From Scytonema sp. UIC 10036 (GTDB lineage Bacteria > Cyanobacteriota > Cyanobacteriia > Cyanobacteriales > Nostocaceae): a stretch of 64,000 nt of DNA. Below, in pieces: positions 17,556 through 27,376 of this stretch. The notes below the pieces were generated by a model. The model was not told the DNA's origin, did no database searches, and saw only the letters and a list, made by a program, of their open reading frames with translations. The position numbers were made by a program, and so were the translations under genes. The stretch is taken from NCBI RefSeq assembly GCF_009725235.1, contig NZ_WJFC01000039.1, positions 14,446 to 78,445 on the forward strand, given 5' to 3'. Position 1 is the first letter of the stretch. Each line of letters starts with the position of its first letter.

Positions 17556-18902
17556 TTAGTTTTCGGTGTGCGATGCTGTTTCTGGTTGCTCAATTGGTAT
17601 TTCAATGATAAACTCTGCTCCTTTCCCAACCGAGGAGTGACAGTGGATGTTTCCTTGATGTTTGTTTACCACAATTTGATGGCTAATAGATAATCCCAGT
17701 CCACTCCCTTTTCCCACAGGCTTTGTTGTAAAGAACGGATCGAATAAGTGCGTTCGCACTGACTCATCCATCCCAGGACCATTATCAGCAATGCTAACTC
17801 TAACTGTGTTGTTGCTTGTCAGTTGAGTTTGAATGTGAATTGTAGGGCAGTGGGAAACGGGCAATGGGCTATGGGCATCGGAAGTTATTTCCATGCCCCA
17901 TGCCCCATGCCCCATGCCCCGATCTAAAGCATCAATCGCATTACTTATGATGTGCATAAACACCTGATTGAGATCGCTAGGATAACAATTCACTAAAGGC
18001 AAACTACTGTATTCTCTTGTAACATTAATACCGGGACGATGCTCTGTTTCTTTCAGTCGATGCTGTAACATGATAATGGTACTGTCTATACCTTCATGGA
18101 TATTGACTGGCTTCATCTCAGCTTCATCAAGTCTGGAAAAGTTTTGTAGCGCCAGTACTATTTGACGGATGCGATCGGCACCCCTATACAGAGCACCCAT
18201 CAACTTTTGCACATCATTCATCAAGAAATTTAAGTCTATATCCTGAACTGTTTGCTGAATTTTTGGTGTATGATTTGGATACTCTTCATGATAAACTTCC
18301 ACCACATTAATTAATTGTTGCACGTACTGCCTAACATACTCAATATTTCCATAAATTAAACTGATGGGATTGTTAACTTCGTGGGCAATTCCAGCAACCA
18401 TCTGTCCCAATGCTGCCATTTTCTCATTTTGGATCTGCTGAACTTGAGCAACTTTTAATTCGTCAAGGGTTTTTTGTAACAATAAATTTTGTTCTTTCAG
18501 TTTATGCTGGAGAAAACGTAAATTGATTTGATTTTCAATCCGCAATAACACTTCTGCTCCATGGAAAGGTTTAGTGATGTAGTCTACACCTCCAACGTCA
18601 AAAGCTTTTACCTTATCCAATACATCATCCAAAGCACTAATGAAAATCACTGGAATATCATACGTTCTTTCATCAACTTTGAGTTGCTTGCAAACTTCAT
18701 AACCATCCATTCCGGGCATATTAATATCAAGCAGAATAACATCCGGCAAAACCATCTGACAGGCAGTTAATGCCATTTTACCATTCAAAGCTTTACGAAC
18801 TTCATAACCTTGTGCTGTTAGCATTGCAGATAACAGACGTAGGTTATCCGGTGTATCATCAACAACTAAAATATTGGCTTTGTATTCTTGATTTAAATGC
18901 AT
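17556..18902 (-). CDS. REC-histidine kinase hybrid
   Basis: 448 residues. The REC domain (about 10-125) has acidic ILVVDDTPDN, phosphoacceptor in LLDINMPGMDG and ITKPF lysine. A coiled coil leads to the HisKA box AGIAHEVNNPISLIYG (about 168-183) and HATPase_c (N box HIISNAIDAL, G boxes DNGPGMDE and GKGSGLGLSIS). Between the N box and the first G box lies an insert of about 25 residues (GMGHGAWGMEITSDAHSPLP) encoded by STRR-type DNA. There is no sensor or membrane segment. It is the last gene of a three-gene same-strand cluster of REC proteins (gaps 133 and 15 bp from the others). Confidence 0.9.
   Translation of the reverse strand: MHLNQEYKANILVVDDTPDNLRLLSAMLTAQGYEVRKALNGKMALTACQMVLPDVILLDINMPGMDGYEVCKQLKVDERTYDIPVIFISALDDVLDKVKAFDVGGVDYITKPFHGAEVLLRIENQINLRFLQHKLKEQNLLLQKTLDELKVAQVQQIQNEKMAALGQMVAGIAHEVNNPISLIYGNIEYVRQYVQQLINVVEVYHEEYPNHTPKIQQTVQDIDLNFLMNDVQKLMGALYRGADRIRQIVLALQNFSRLDEAEMKPVNIHEGIDSTIIMLQHRLKETEHRPGINVTREYSSLPLVNCYPSDLNQVFMHIISNAIDALDRGMGHGAWGMEITSDAHSPLPVSHCPTIHIQTQLTSNNTVRVSIADNGPGMDESVRTHLFDPFFTTKPVGKGSGLGLSISHQIVVNKHQGNIHCHSSVGKGAEFIIEIPIEQPETASHTEN
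17855..17922. repeat. STRR-type repeats inside the histidine kinase gene
   Basis: gggcaatgggctatgggc at one end and catgccccatgcccc units at the other are complementary heptamer arrays. Read on the minus strand they encode GMGHGAWGM and HSPLPVSHCP in frame. Confidence 0.85.
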
Positions 18903-19035
18903 TTTTTAAAATTAGACTTTTAACGATTGGAGGAGCTAAAACTGTTTTCCACGCAACTAGCTTGAAACAGGGAGTAGGGAATAGGGAGTAGGGAGTGGCA
19001 AATACGTAATTTTACCTTATAGTTCCTCCTTTTTA

Positions 19036-20169
19036 CTACTCTTCACTCAAAGAACCTTCCTCCTCAAAGATATACTGTTTATTCCAACATTTAATTTCTC
19101 CTGCGATCGAAAGATTTCCGGAGCAATTTTTCCGGGCAACAGGTACACAAGCACAATATCCGTTACGTCCCTGTAGTTTCGCTTGGTAAAGGGCCTTATC
19201 ACTAGCGGCAATAAGGGTTTCCGGTAAAGACGGATTCACGGGAACTTTAGTTGCTATACCCATACTTAAGGTAATATAATTTTTCACAAAAGACGAAGAA
19301 TGTGGAATTTTTAGTTCTTTTACCCGTAGCCTAACATTTTCCGCCACGCGTACTGCTCCATGAAAATTTGTATTGGGTAAAACAACAGCAAACTCTTCTC
19401 CTCCATAACGAGCTACCAAATCAGCAGGACGCCTGACTGCATAGTGAATAGCCCGAGCCACTTTCCTCAAACAATCATCACCTGCTACGTGACCGTAAGT
19501 ATCGTTGTAAGATTTAAAACAGTCTATATCGCACAAAATAAAAGAAAGGGGTAGCTGCTCTCGTGCTGATCTCTGCCATTCTCGTTGCAAGTAATCGTCT
19601 AGAAAACGGCGGTTGGAAACTTGTGTTAAACTGTCTACCCAAACCAACTCTCGCAGTTTGTCGTTAGCTGTTTGTAAGGCAGATTCAACTTGAACGCGTT
19701 TTTCTATTTCTGATAACAACAAAGCATTTTGCTCTGAAAGCTTTTGGTTGGTTTCTCGAAGTTCCCTCTGTAATCTTTGAATAGTCAGTTGATTGTGTAC
19801 CCGTGCAATGACCTCTTCAAACTGAAATGGTTTGGTAATGTAGTCTGCACCACCAACTTTAATTCCTTTAACTTTATCTAAGACATCATCTAAAATACTG
19901 ATAAAAATCACAGGTATATTGCAGTTGAGTGGATCGGCTTTTAATCTTTCGCACACCTCATAGCCATCCATTTCAGGCATATTAATATCTAGCAAAATAA
20001 GATCTGGTGGCAAGGTCTTGACGGCAGTTAAAGCCATTTGACCGTTCAGGGCTTTACGAACATGATACCCCTCTTTTGCTAAAATAGTCGATAATACGCG
20101 CAAGTTATCAAGCTGGTCATCAACTATTAGAATACTGCCATAATTAGATGTTGATGGATCTTGATTCAT
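19036..20169 (-). CDS. Response regulator with GGDEF domain (diguanylate cyclase)
   Basis: 377 residues: REC (SILIVDDQLDN, LLDINMPEMDG, YITKPFQ), a coiled-coil linker (about 130-175) and a GGDEF domain with RYGGEEFAVVLP (active-site GGEEF at about 256-260) and DSLTQVSNRR. The GGEEF form is catalytically competent, so c-di-GMP synthesis controlled by phosphorylation is expected. The last roughly 40 residues (CVPVARKNCSGN...) are an unusual extension. It sits between the REC-kinase and the REC-GGDEF-EAL gene. Confidence 0.9.
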   Translation of the reverse strand: MNQDPSTSNYGSILIVDDQLDNLRVLSTILAKEGYHVRKALNGQMALTAVKTLPPDLILLDINMPEMDGYEVCERLKADPLNCNIPVIFISILDDVLDKVKGIKVGGADYITKPFQFEEVIARVHNQLTIQRLQRELRETNQKLSEQNALLLSEIEKRVQVESALQTANDKLRELVWVDSLTQVSNRRFLDDYLQREWQRSAREQLPLSFILCDIDCFKSYNDTYGHVAGDDCLRKVARAIHYAVRRPADLVARYGGEEFAVVLPNTNFHGAVRVAENVRLRVKELKIPHSSSFVKNYITLSMGIATKVPVNPSLPETLIAASDKALYQAKLQGRNGYCACVPVARKNCSGNLSIAGEIKCWNKQYIFEEEGSLSEE

Positions 20170-20184
20170 ATGTTGTCCTTTTAT

Positions 20185-22032
20185 TTACCATTGAGGTACT
20201 GCGGCAATCAGATCTAGAGCTAACTCTGGGTCTACTGCTTTAGAAAATAGATAACCTTGAGCAAGATCGCAGTTCATGCTTCGTAGCTGGGCTAATTGTT
20301 CGGGAGTTTCTACACCTTCTGCGATCGCATTCATTCCCATAGAATGGGCAATACCAATCGTTGCGGGTACAAGTCCCATGTTCTGTTGATTCTCCTGCAT
20401 TCGGCGGACAAAGGATTTGTCAATCTTAAGGGCATGAAAAGGAAAGCTGTGTAAATAACTCAATGAGGAGTACCCAGTCCCAAAATCATCCATAATTAAC
20501 CTAATCTTCCTGTCTTTTAACTGCTGAAGAATTATTTTTAGTGTCTCAGTATTTTCCATGATGACACTTTCTGTAATTTCTAGCTGCAAACAGGCAGGAT
20601 TGACTTGAGTTTCATCAAGAATTTTGTCAACCGCTGTTACAATATCAAGATGGGAAAACAAACCTGCTGACAAATTCACGCTCATTGTGAGAGAAGTCTC
20701 TGTTTTCGGGTGATTTTGCCAAATGCGTAATTGATAGCAAGCCGATTGTAAAACCCAAGTGTCAATAGCCCCAATCAAACCCGTCTCTTCTGCTATGGGT
20801 ACAAACACAGTAGGAGGAATTAGCCCACGAACGGGATGCTGCCAGCGTACAAGGGCTTCAAACCCAGAAATTCTACCGGTTTTTAGGGAAACGATAGGTT
20901 GATATTGAACAAAAAACTCTTTTCGTTCTACTCCTATTCTCAGATCGTGTTCGAGTTGCAAAAGCTGCATTGCTTCTTGATGCATTGCGGGATCAAAAAC
21001 GTGATATCTCCCTTTTCCTAAAGCCTTTGCACGATACATTGCCGTATCAGCATCCCTTAACAGATATTCTGGCTGTTCGTAGTGGCTCTCTCCCCAAATA
21101 ATACCAATACTGGCATTAATAAAGACTTCATGTCTGGATAACTGAAAAGCCACTGATAATTGCTGTAAAACAGCATTAGCAGCATTAATAGCCATGCGAA
21201 TATCTGTTATCTTTTCTAAAAGAATCGCAAACTCATCACCACCAAATCGTGCTAATGTATCTTTGGGATTGAGGGATGCTTGCAAGCGACGGGCGATCGC
21301 AATTAGCAATTCATCCCCGACAAAATGACCGAGAGAATCATTGACAATTTTAAAGCGATCGCAATCCAAAAAAAGTACGGCAAACCCATAATCAGACTCA
21401 AGTTTTGCACGTTGAAGTGCTTTCTCTAACTTTTTAATAAACAGAGTGCGATTGGGTAACTTAGTCAAAGGATCGTGCAATGCCATCTCCAGGAGTTTGC
21501 TTTGCAGGTGTTTGCGTCTCTTCATTTCCTGCTGTAGCTTGTTTACAGATGTTTCCAGCTCGCTTGTGCGCTCTTTAACTTTGTGTTCCAACTTGGTATT
21601 CAGGTTCAAAATTTCTTGTTGCGCCGTTCTCAAAGCCAGTTGACTTTGTACCCGCACAACAAGTTCTTCCAATTCAAAGGGTTTGGTAATATAGTCCACA
21701 CCACCAACACCAAAAGCTTTTACTTTATCAAACACATCCCCCAAAGCACTCATAAAAATCACTGGAATATCAGCAGTGATGTCTAAAGTTTTCAATCTCT
21801 GACAAACTTCATATCCATCCACCTCTGGCATCATAATGTCGAGTAAAATTAAATCGGGTAACACAGTTTTACAAGCCATTAAAGCCATTTGCCAGTTCAG
21901 TGCTTTGCGAACACTATATCCTTGCTTGGTAAGAATTGATGACAAAACACGCAGGTTATCTGCTGTATCATCAATAATTAAGATATCTTTTTGATTGGTA
22001 ACCTTATTCAAAACTAATTTTTCGTAACTCAT
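20185..22032 (-). CDS. Response regulator with GGDEF and EAL domains
   Basis: 615 residues: REC (about 15-130), coiled coil (about 140-180), GGDEF (RFGGDEFAILLE, about 264) and EAL (GFEALVRWQHP about 390; DDFGTGYSSLSYL and later LAQGYLFSKAV). All signature residues of both c-di-GMP synthesis and hydrolysis domains appear intact, so the protein may be bifunctional or switch activities. The REC domain is closely similar to those of the next two genes. First gene of the cluster; the stop is 15 bp from the start of the GGDEF regulator. Confidence 0.92.
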   Translation of the reverse strand: MSYEKLVLNKVTNQKDILIIDDTADNLRVLSSILTKQGYSVRKALNWQMALMACKTVLPDLILLDIMMPEVDGYEVCQRLKTLDITADIPVIFMSALGDVFDKVKAFGVGGVDYITKPFELEELVVRVQSQLALRTAQQEILNLNTKLEHKVKERTSELETSVNKLQQEMKRRKHLQSKLLEMALHDPLTKLPNRTLFIKKLEKALQRAKLESDYGFAVLFLDCDRFKIVNDSLGHFVGDELLIAIARRLQASLNPKDTLARFGGDEFAILLEKITDIRMAINAANAVLQQLSVAFQLSRHEVFINASIGIIWGESHYEQPEYLLRDADTAMYRAKALGKGRYHVFDPAMHQEAMQLLQLEHDLRIGVERKEFFVQYQPIVSLKTGRISGFEALVRWQHPVRGLIPPTVFVPIAEETGLIGAIDTWVLQSACYQLRIWQNHPKTETSLTMSVNLSAGLFSHLDIVTAVDKILDETQVNPACLQLEITESVIMENTETLKIILQQLKDRKIRLIMDDFGTGYSSLSYLHSFPFHALKIDKSFVRRMQENQQNMGLVPATIGIAHSMGMNAIAEGVETPEQLAQLRSMNCDLAQGYLFSKAVDPELALDLIAAVPQW

Positions 22033-22154
22033 GGGATTTTCACTCTAGCCTGTTACTTAATTCTCTCAAGTCATCATAATTTACCCAATCCCAGAAAACC
22101 CCGAAGTCGATATGAAGAGAACAAGAAAGACAAAGGTAGCTACATCATAAAAAA

Positions 22155-22182
22155 ACCCAAGCTTGAAAACAGAAGCTTGGGT
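22155..22182 (-). terminator. Rho-independent terminator-like hairpin
   Basis: acccaagctt and aagcttgggt form a perfect 10-bp stem, followed on the minus strand by seven T. It lies downstream of lepB on the same strand, about 320 bp after the lepB stop. Confidence 0.75.
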
Positions 22183-22233
22183 AAAATTTTGAACTGTTAG
22201 TTGGGGGGCAATTTTCAGATTATGTAGTCTGGG

Positions 22234-22370
22234 TAATACTGCAAGAGCTGAGAATTTTAGCTTTGTTGGGTTGAGCACGAGCGAAACCCAACAAATGCTC
22301 TAGATGTTGGGTTTCGTTCCTCAACCCAACCTACGTGTTTTGGAATTTATGTCTTAACCAAGTAGTATTG
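22234..22370. mobile_element. Small non-autonomous repeat element (family A), 137 bp
   Basis: The ends taatactgc and gtagtattg are inverted repeats with mismatches, and the interior holds the palindromic core gttgggtttcgttcctcaac. It is bounded on both sides by the same 10 bp, gtagtctggg (22224-22233 and 22371-22380), as expected for a target-site duplication. A closely similar copy lies at 51246-51383, and related sequence at 42928-42993 and 47285-47425. Confidence 0.75.
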
Positions 22371-22504
22371 GTAGTCTGGGGAATGTACTGGCTAGGAGGC
22401 CAATAACACAAGTAACACAAGTAACACAAGAGTGTAATGTGGTTCTATACCTTAAAAGCTGTCAGGCGTTCTACCATTAACCACTAACCTCTAACCACTA
22501 ACAA

Positions 22505-23152
22505 CTAATTGTTATATAACTCTTTTTTATCTATTCCCCCAATTTGATTGAGAGGCCAGAAGCGAAGTACCGCACGACCAATAATATTTTCACGGGGAAC
22601 AACACCCCAGCAACGACTATCGTAACTGCTGTTACGGTTATCTCCTAATACTAAGTATGAATCATTTGGTATCGTAACGGGTTGGGATAAGAAAGGAGGT
22701 TGTTGACCGGATGTACAAACGTCAACAACAGTACGCTGACCATCTGTCACGTACTGTTGCTCTGGTAAAGGCTTACCATTGATATACACTTTACCGCTCT
22801 TGAGTTCTACCTTTTCTCCAGGTAGGGCAATTACACGCTTGATAAAAGCGTCTTGATATTGTTCTTTTTGCAGTTCTTTTGTAGGAGAAAATACTACAAT
22901 ATCGCCTCGCTTCGGCTCAGAAAATTTGTAGCCTAATTTATCCACAATAATTTTGTCTGCTTCCCACTGATTTGGGGAACCGTGTAAAGTCGGTTCCATA
23001 GAACCAGAGGGAATCCAACGAGCTTCAGCAACAAAGGTACGAATTCCCAAGGCGAGAACAACGCTTAAAACTATTGTCCTACCTAGTTCTGCGATCCAAG
23101 AATTATTGGGCTGTTGATGGCTAGAGTTGTTATCAGACACTTGATTTTGCAT
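22505..23152 (-). CDS. lepB: Signal peptidase I
   Basis: 215 residues. A polar N-terminus is followed by one membrane anchor (TIVLSVVLALGIRTFVA), the catalytic serine in IPSGSMEPTL (S51), the catalytic lysine in FIKRVIALPGE (K105) and the conserved LGDNRNSSYDSRCWG box. It removes signal peptides from exported proteins at the plasma or thylakoid membrane. The C-terminus ends at an STRR (aaccactaac, about 22476-22510). It is divergent from pyrC, with 274 bp between the two starts. Confidence 0.95.
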   Translation of the reverse strand: MQNQVSDNNSSHQQPNNSWIAELGRTIVLSVVLALGIRTFVAEARWIPSGSMEPTLHGSPNQWEADKIIVDKLGYKFSEPKRGDIVVFSPTKELQKEQYQDAFIKRVIALPGEKVELKSGKVYINGKPLPEQQYVTDGQRTVVDVCTSGQQPPFLSQPVTIPNDSYLVLGDNRNSSYDSRCWGVVPRENIIGRAVLRFWPLNQIGGIDKKELYNN

Positions 23153-23426
23153 GAAAGTACTAGAGTGATAGCTTATAAAAAGCAGAGGAGCTATTGATCC
23201 GAGCTGGGATGTTGTATTGGTTTATCTTAACTTTACAAAAAGGGAGAGGGTAGAAAGAAACAAATTCATACACTAACTCATAGTTTAAGAAATATTAACT
23301 TTTTTGTAACGAAGAACACAATACTCCCGCTCGTAGTTCAACCAAGTTTAACCTATATGGATGGTGATCTGTCACGCTTAGCTCTCGTTATAACCCAGCT
23401 GACCGCTTCTAGAAAGTTACAAACCC

Positions 23427-24752
23427 ATGCCATTGACCGCAAGTAGTTTGCTAATTCGTCGTGCTCGCATCGTTCTACCTACTGGTGAATTGCTAGTGGG
23501 TGATGTGTTGACGAGCGATCGCACAATAGTTGAGGTGGCTCCAGAGATTACAAAGGCAACCCCTACCAGAGAAATTGACGCAGAAGGGTTAACTTTGTTG
23601 CCAGGAGTCATCGATCCACAAGTACATTTTCGGGAACCGGGACTTGAATATAAGGAAGACTTATTTACAGCAAGTTGTGCTTGTGCTAAAGGGGGAGTGA
23701 CTTCATTTTTAGAAATGCCAAATACACGCCCGCCAACAATTAGCCAGTATGCACTAGATGACAAGTTACAGCGAGCATCCCAAAAGAGCCTGGTGAATTA
23801 TGGATTTTTTATAGGAGCAACAGCAGACAATCTTCCAGATTTACTATTAGCAAAGCCGACACCAGGAATCAAAATTTTCATGGGGTCGATGCACGGTTCA
23901 TTACTGGTTGACCAAGACGCTGCACTAGAGGCAATTTTTGCCAAAGGAGACCGATTAATTGCTGTTCATGCAGAAGACCAAGCCAGAATACAACAGCGAA
24001 GAGCAGAATTTGCTGGTATTCATGACCCCGCAATTCATTCTCAAATCCAAGATAACCAAGCAGCATTACTAGCAACCCAGCAAGCATTAAAGCTTTCTAA
24101 AAAATATCAACGTCGCCTGCATATTCTGCATATGTCAACAGCAGAAGAAGCAGAGTTGTTGCGTCAAGACAAACCCAGTTGGGTAACAGCAGAAGTCACG
24201 CCGCAGCACTTATTGTTGAATACAGATGCTTACGCCAAGGTAGGAACAAGAGCACAAATGAACCCGCCTTTGCGATCGCATCACGATAACGAAGTTCTTT
24301 GGCAAGCCTTACGCGATGGTATTATCGATTTCATTGCCACAGACCACGCGCCACATACTTTAGAAGAAAAAGCGCAAGAATACCCGAAGACTCCCTCTGG
24401 AATGCCCGGAGTAGAAACCTCCCTTCCTTTAATGCTAACAGCCGCAGTAGACGGGAAATGTACTGTTGCCCAAGTGGCAAACTGGATGTCTCAAGCTGTA
24501 GCTAAAGCATATTCTATTCCCAACAAAGGAGTGATCGCACCCGGTTACGACGCCGATTTAGTCCTAGTAGATTTAAACACATACCATCCAGTACGCCCAG
24601 AAGAACTATTAACTAAGTGCGGTTGGAGTCCCTTTGAAGGTTGGAATCTAACAGGATGGCCCGTTGTGACAATTGTAGGTGGTCAAACTGTTTATGAAAA
24701 AGGCAAGTTGTACACAGAAGTCCGAGGTCAAGCATTAACGTTTAATCAATAG
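23427..24752 (+). CDS. pyrC: Dihydroorotase
   Basis: 441 residues of the class I, amidohydrolase-fold type. The zinc motif DPQVHFREPG (D63, H67) and later LHILHMSTAEE, ATDHAPHT and a C-terminal YDADLVLVDL are in the expected order. It catalyses cyclisation of carbamoyl aspartate to dihydroorotate in pyrimidine synthesis. The ATG at 23427 is followed directly by a conserved start (MPLTASSLLIRRARIVLPTG). An STRR begins immediately after the stop. Confidence 0.93.
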   Translation: MPLTASSLLIRRARIVLPTGELLVGDVLTSDRTIVEVAPEITKATPTREIDAEGLTLLPGVIDPQVHFREPGLEYKEDLFTASCACAKGGVTSFLEMPNTRPPTISQYALDDKLQRASQKSLVNYGFFIGATADNLPDLLLAKPTPGIKIFMGSMHGSLLVDQDAALEAIFAKGDRLIAVHAEDQARIQQRRAEFAGIHDPAIHSQIQDNQAALLATQQALKLSKKYQRRLHILHMSTAEEAELLRQDKPSWVTAEVTPQHLLLNTDAYAKVGTRAQMNPPLRSHHDNEVLWQALRDGIIDFIATDHAPHTLEEKAQEYPKTPSGMPGVETSLPLMLTAAVDGKCTVAQVANWMSQAVAKAYSIPNKGVIAPGYDADLVLVDLNTYHPVRPEELLTKCGWSPFEGWNLTGWPVVTIVGGQTVYEKGKLYTEVRGQALTFNQ

Positions 24753-24832
24753 TTATTTGTTAGTGGTTAGTGGTTAGTGGTTAGTGGTTAGTGGTCATTG
24801 GTCATTGGTTACTGGTCACTGGTCACTGACCT
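24752..24832. repeat. STRR array (TTAGTGG, TCACTGG heptamers)
   Basis: Units ttagtgg (from about 24761) grade into tcattgg and tcactgg; the array starts within a few bases of the pyrC stop codon. Confidence 0.85.
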
Positions 24833-25025
24833 ATCAGTAAATCCTTTAATAAACTGTTCGCAGTTAACATTTTCTGATACGTAAGTGTATTTTATACAGA
24901 CTTCATGAAATCTTGATAAAAAACTACTGAGTCTTTGTTTACATAAGTAGAGGAACCAGTCAGTAACATGACTGGTGAAATATCTACCTACGGAGAATAT
25001 TTGTAAACAATACTTGGTAAAAACA

Positions 25026-25187
25026 ATGACAATGCTAGCTAATTACGACGAACGTGGAAGTGGCAGAATTGACCAGCATACATATGCAGGCAATAGTATG
25101 ACGGAAAACCAGCGCCTTGCTTGGATTTTCATACCCACAGCTAAAAAGGCTGGCGTTGCTTGGTTTGAGTCTTTCTCTGGATATTAA
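25026..25187 (+). CDS. Small hypothetical protein (53 aa)
   Basis: MTMLANYDERGSGRIDQHTY runs to a C-terminus ending AWFESFSGY. A GTG at 24975 in the same frame would add 17 residues, but the ATG at 25026 gives the more natural polar N-terminus. Soluble, no known domain. It has its own 270-bp upstream region and is convergent with tsaE. I do not recognise the family. Confidence 0.4.
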   Translation: MTMLANYDERGSGRIDQHTYAGNSMTENQRLAWIFIPTAKKAGVAWFESFSGY

Positions 25188-25265
25188 GTAAGAGTTAGGT
25201 ACAACAACATAGTTAACTTGTAACTCGAGGTCTTTAGTAAAATACTCGCTAAATTCCATCGCGAA

Positions 25266-25727
25266 TTACAAATTAGCTCCCAATAGTTCCTTCGACACAA
25301 TACAATTGTGTGTTGCGATCGCGGCTTGACGACTGCCGTCATTTTCATAAGTCAGATTAACTATTATATAACTATCTGGCTTATATGGCAATCGTTCAGC
25401 CCACTCAATTGCCACAATTCCTGGTGTGACCTCAACACCTTCCCAATAAGTTTCCAGATTTAAAGCAGCCACTTCCTTTGGTTCTAAACGATATAGATCG
25501 AGGTGATACAGAGGGATACGTCCTTCCGTGTATTCATTAATCAGGGTGAAAGTAGGGCTAACAATAGGTTCGGGAATACCCAAACCTTCACCTAGACCTT
25601 GTACTAGGGTTGTTTTACCTGCACCTAAATCACCCTGTAGTAAAATAATGCTTCCAGCATCTAAAGATTGACCGAGTGCAATACCGAGTTTGCGTGTTGC
25701 CGTAGTATTTGACAAAGAAATTTTCAT
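25266..25727 (-). CDS. tsaE: tRNA threonylcarbamoyladenosine biosynthesis ATPase TsaE
   Basis: 153 residues with Walker A GDLGAGKT (32-39), SPTFTLINEY (about 60) and LDLYRLE (about 77), the characteristic TsaE blocks. It works with TsaB and TsaD to form t6A at position 37 of tRNAs. The gene begins right at an STRR array (25728 onward) and is separated by it from yvcK on the same strand. Length is normal. Confidence 0.93.
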   Translation of the reverse strand: MKISLSNTTATRKLGIALGQSLDAGSIILLQGDLGAGKTTLVQGLGEGLGIPEPIVSPTFTLINEYTEGRIPLYHLDLYRLEPKEVAALNLETYWEGVEVTPGIVAIEWAERLPYKPDSYIIVNLTYENDGSRQAAIATHNCIVSKELLGANL

Positions 25728-25826
25728 AAATGGCTAATGGCTAATGGCTAATGGCTAATGGCTAATGGCTAATGGCTAATGGCTTCTAAACAATTAGCAA
25801 TTAGCAATTAGCAATTAGCAACTATC
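25728..25826. repeat. STRR hairpin array (GGCTAAT / CAATTAG)
   Basis: Eight tandem ggctaat-type units are followed by four complementary caattag units, the same arrangement as at 5683-5761. It lies between tsaE and yvcK. Confidence 0.9.
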
Positions 25827-25832
25827 CAATAC

Positions 25833-27200
25833 CTATTTCCCTTGATGTGCTCCACTGTACCAACGCCATAACACTTTTGCCAGTCGTTGGGGATTGTGGC
25901 GCACGCAACCTGTTTCATCTTCATGCATGACATTTGCCAGAACTATTCGCCGCCCTAACATTGTGACTTCTTCTCGGTCAAGAAAAACGGGATGGGAGTT
26001 TTGTTGGGCATAACGGACAAGTGCGCGAGGAGTGGGAGATTTTTTATGTACGAGTACGGCGTTAAATAGGGGTTTTCCACATGCAGCATCAATGGCTCGA
26101 ATGTGATCGGCAACAGTGTAATCTTGAGTTTCCCCCGGTTGAGTCATGATGTTACAAACATAAATACGGGGTGCTTCAGAAGCTGCGATCGCATCAGCAA
26201 TTTCTGGGACTAGCAGATTGGGAATTACGCTAGTGAAAAGACTGCCGGGACCCATAATAATATAGTCAGCTTCTTTGATTGCCTTAATAGCGGCTGGTAA
26301 AGCTGGGGGATGGGCGGGGGTACAGCCAATTTTGACAATATGACCTCCGGCGGCGGTGATATTAGATTCACCCTCAATTCGACGACCATCAGACAATTCT
26401 GCCCAAAGGCGAACATCACTGAGAGTTGCTGGCAAAACTTGTCCTCGGATAGCTAAGACTTTAGAACTAGCTGCGATCGCCCGTTCGAGATCGCCAGTAA
26501 TATCACTGAGTGCTGTTAAGAACAGATTCCCAAAACTGTGACCTGTCAATCCATCCCCTGCTTTAAAACGATATTGAAACAGTTCAGTTAACAACTTTTC
26601 TTCATCAGCGAGTGCAGCCAAGCAGTTACGAATATCACCTGGTGGTAGAACACCAATTTCCCGACGCAACCGCCCCGAAGAACCGCCATCGTCTGCAACA
26701 GTCACAATAGCGGTGATGTTAGCGCTGTAAACCTTAAGTCCTCGAAGTAATGTAGAAAGACCGGTACCACCGCCAATTGTGACAATTTTTGGGCCTCGGT
26801 ACAATCGACGATGTGCCAGCAAGACATCAATAAGTTCTTCATCGCCTTCTGGTCTGAGGACTTCAGTAATTGAACCTACTGTCCGGCTTTGTCCCCATAA
26901 AAGCAAGAGCAAGCCGCACAACAAAACCAAAGGACCGCTGATGTAGTACGGTACAATATTGGTGATTGCTCCCAGAAAGCTCCGAATCAACTCAATTGCC
27001 CAAAAAATTGGCGTTAGTCTAACCCAAATAGCAAGACCCAAACTTGCTAGCAGTACGCCCCCAACGCTGATGAGCAACCATCGTTTGATCGATAATCCAG
27101 GGGACAACCACTTGAACCACTGATTAACCCGATGGGAAGTGCGACGGCGCGACTGCTTTTGCAGGGCGTTGAGGGCTTGTCTGAGAAAACCAATTGACAT
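25833..27200 (-). CDS. yvcK: YvcK/CofD-like (gluconeogenesis factor) protein
   Basis: About 455 residues from the ATG at 27198-27200 ([20 protein letters not shown]); the frame extends 41 codons further but that part is Cys/His-rich and unlike family members. Two membrane helices (about 40-65 and 72-102) precede the YvcK domain: [42 protein letters not shown]. YvcK proteins bind UDP-sugars and support carbon partitioning and cell-wall homeostasis. Cyanobacterial members carry this N-terminal membrane part. ruvC is divergent. Confidence 0.88.
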   Translation of the reverse strand: MSIGFLRQALNALQKQSRRRTSHRVNQWFKWLSPGLSIKRWLLISVGGVLLASLGLAIWVRLTPIFWAIELIRSFLGAITNIVPYYISGPLVLLCGLLLLLWGQSRTVGSITEVLRPEGDEELIDVLLAHRRLYRGPKIVTIGGGTGLSTLLRGLKVYSANITAIVTVADDGGSSGRLRREIGVLPPGDIRNCLAALADEEKLLTELFQYRFKAGDGLTGHSFGNLFLTALSDITGDLERAIAASSKVLAIRGQVLPATLSDVRLWAELSDGRRIEGESNITAAGGHIVKIGCTPAHPPALPAAIKAIKEADYIIMGPGSLFTSVIPNLLVPEIADAIAASEAPRIYVCNIMTQPGETQDYTVADHIRAIDAACGKPLFNAVLVHKKSPTPRALVRYAQQNSHPVFLDREEVTMLGRRIVLANVMHEDETGCVRHNPQRLAKVLWRWYSGAHQGK

Positions 27201-27376
27201 ACCACAAAAAGGAGCAGTGCTACTAACAACAATGAATAACAGAAAATGTACACCACCTGGTTTTTTCCCGAATGTGGAATTGTGACATTTTGCCATCCCA
27301 TTAGACCAAAACAGAGTAGTCAAAGTTGCCAGTGTGCCGACTTATTTTCCTCTGGTTATAGAGAAACAACAAGTGA

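Noticed and set aside
22081..22278. 65-codon minus-strand frame downstream of lepB
   Set aside because: It spans the terminator hairpin and part of the family A element.
27201..27323. 41-codon N-terminal extension of yvcK
   Set aside because: The extension is Cys/His-rich, and the family begins [11 protein letters not shown].
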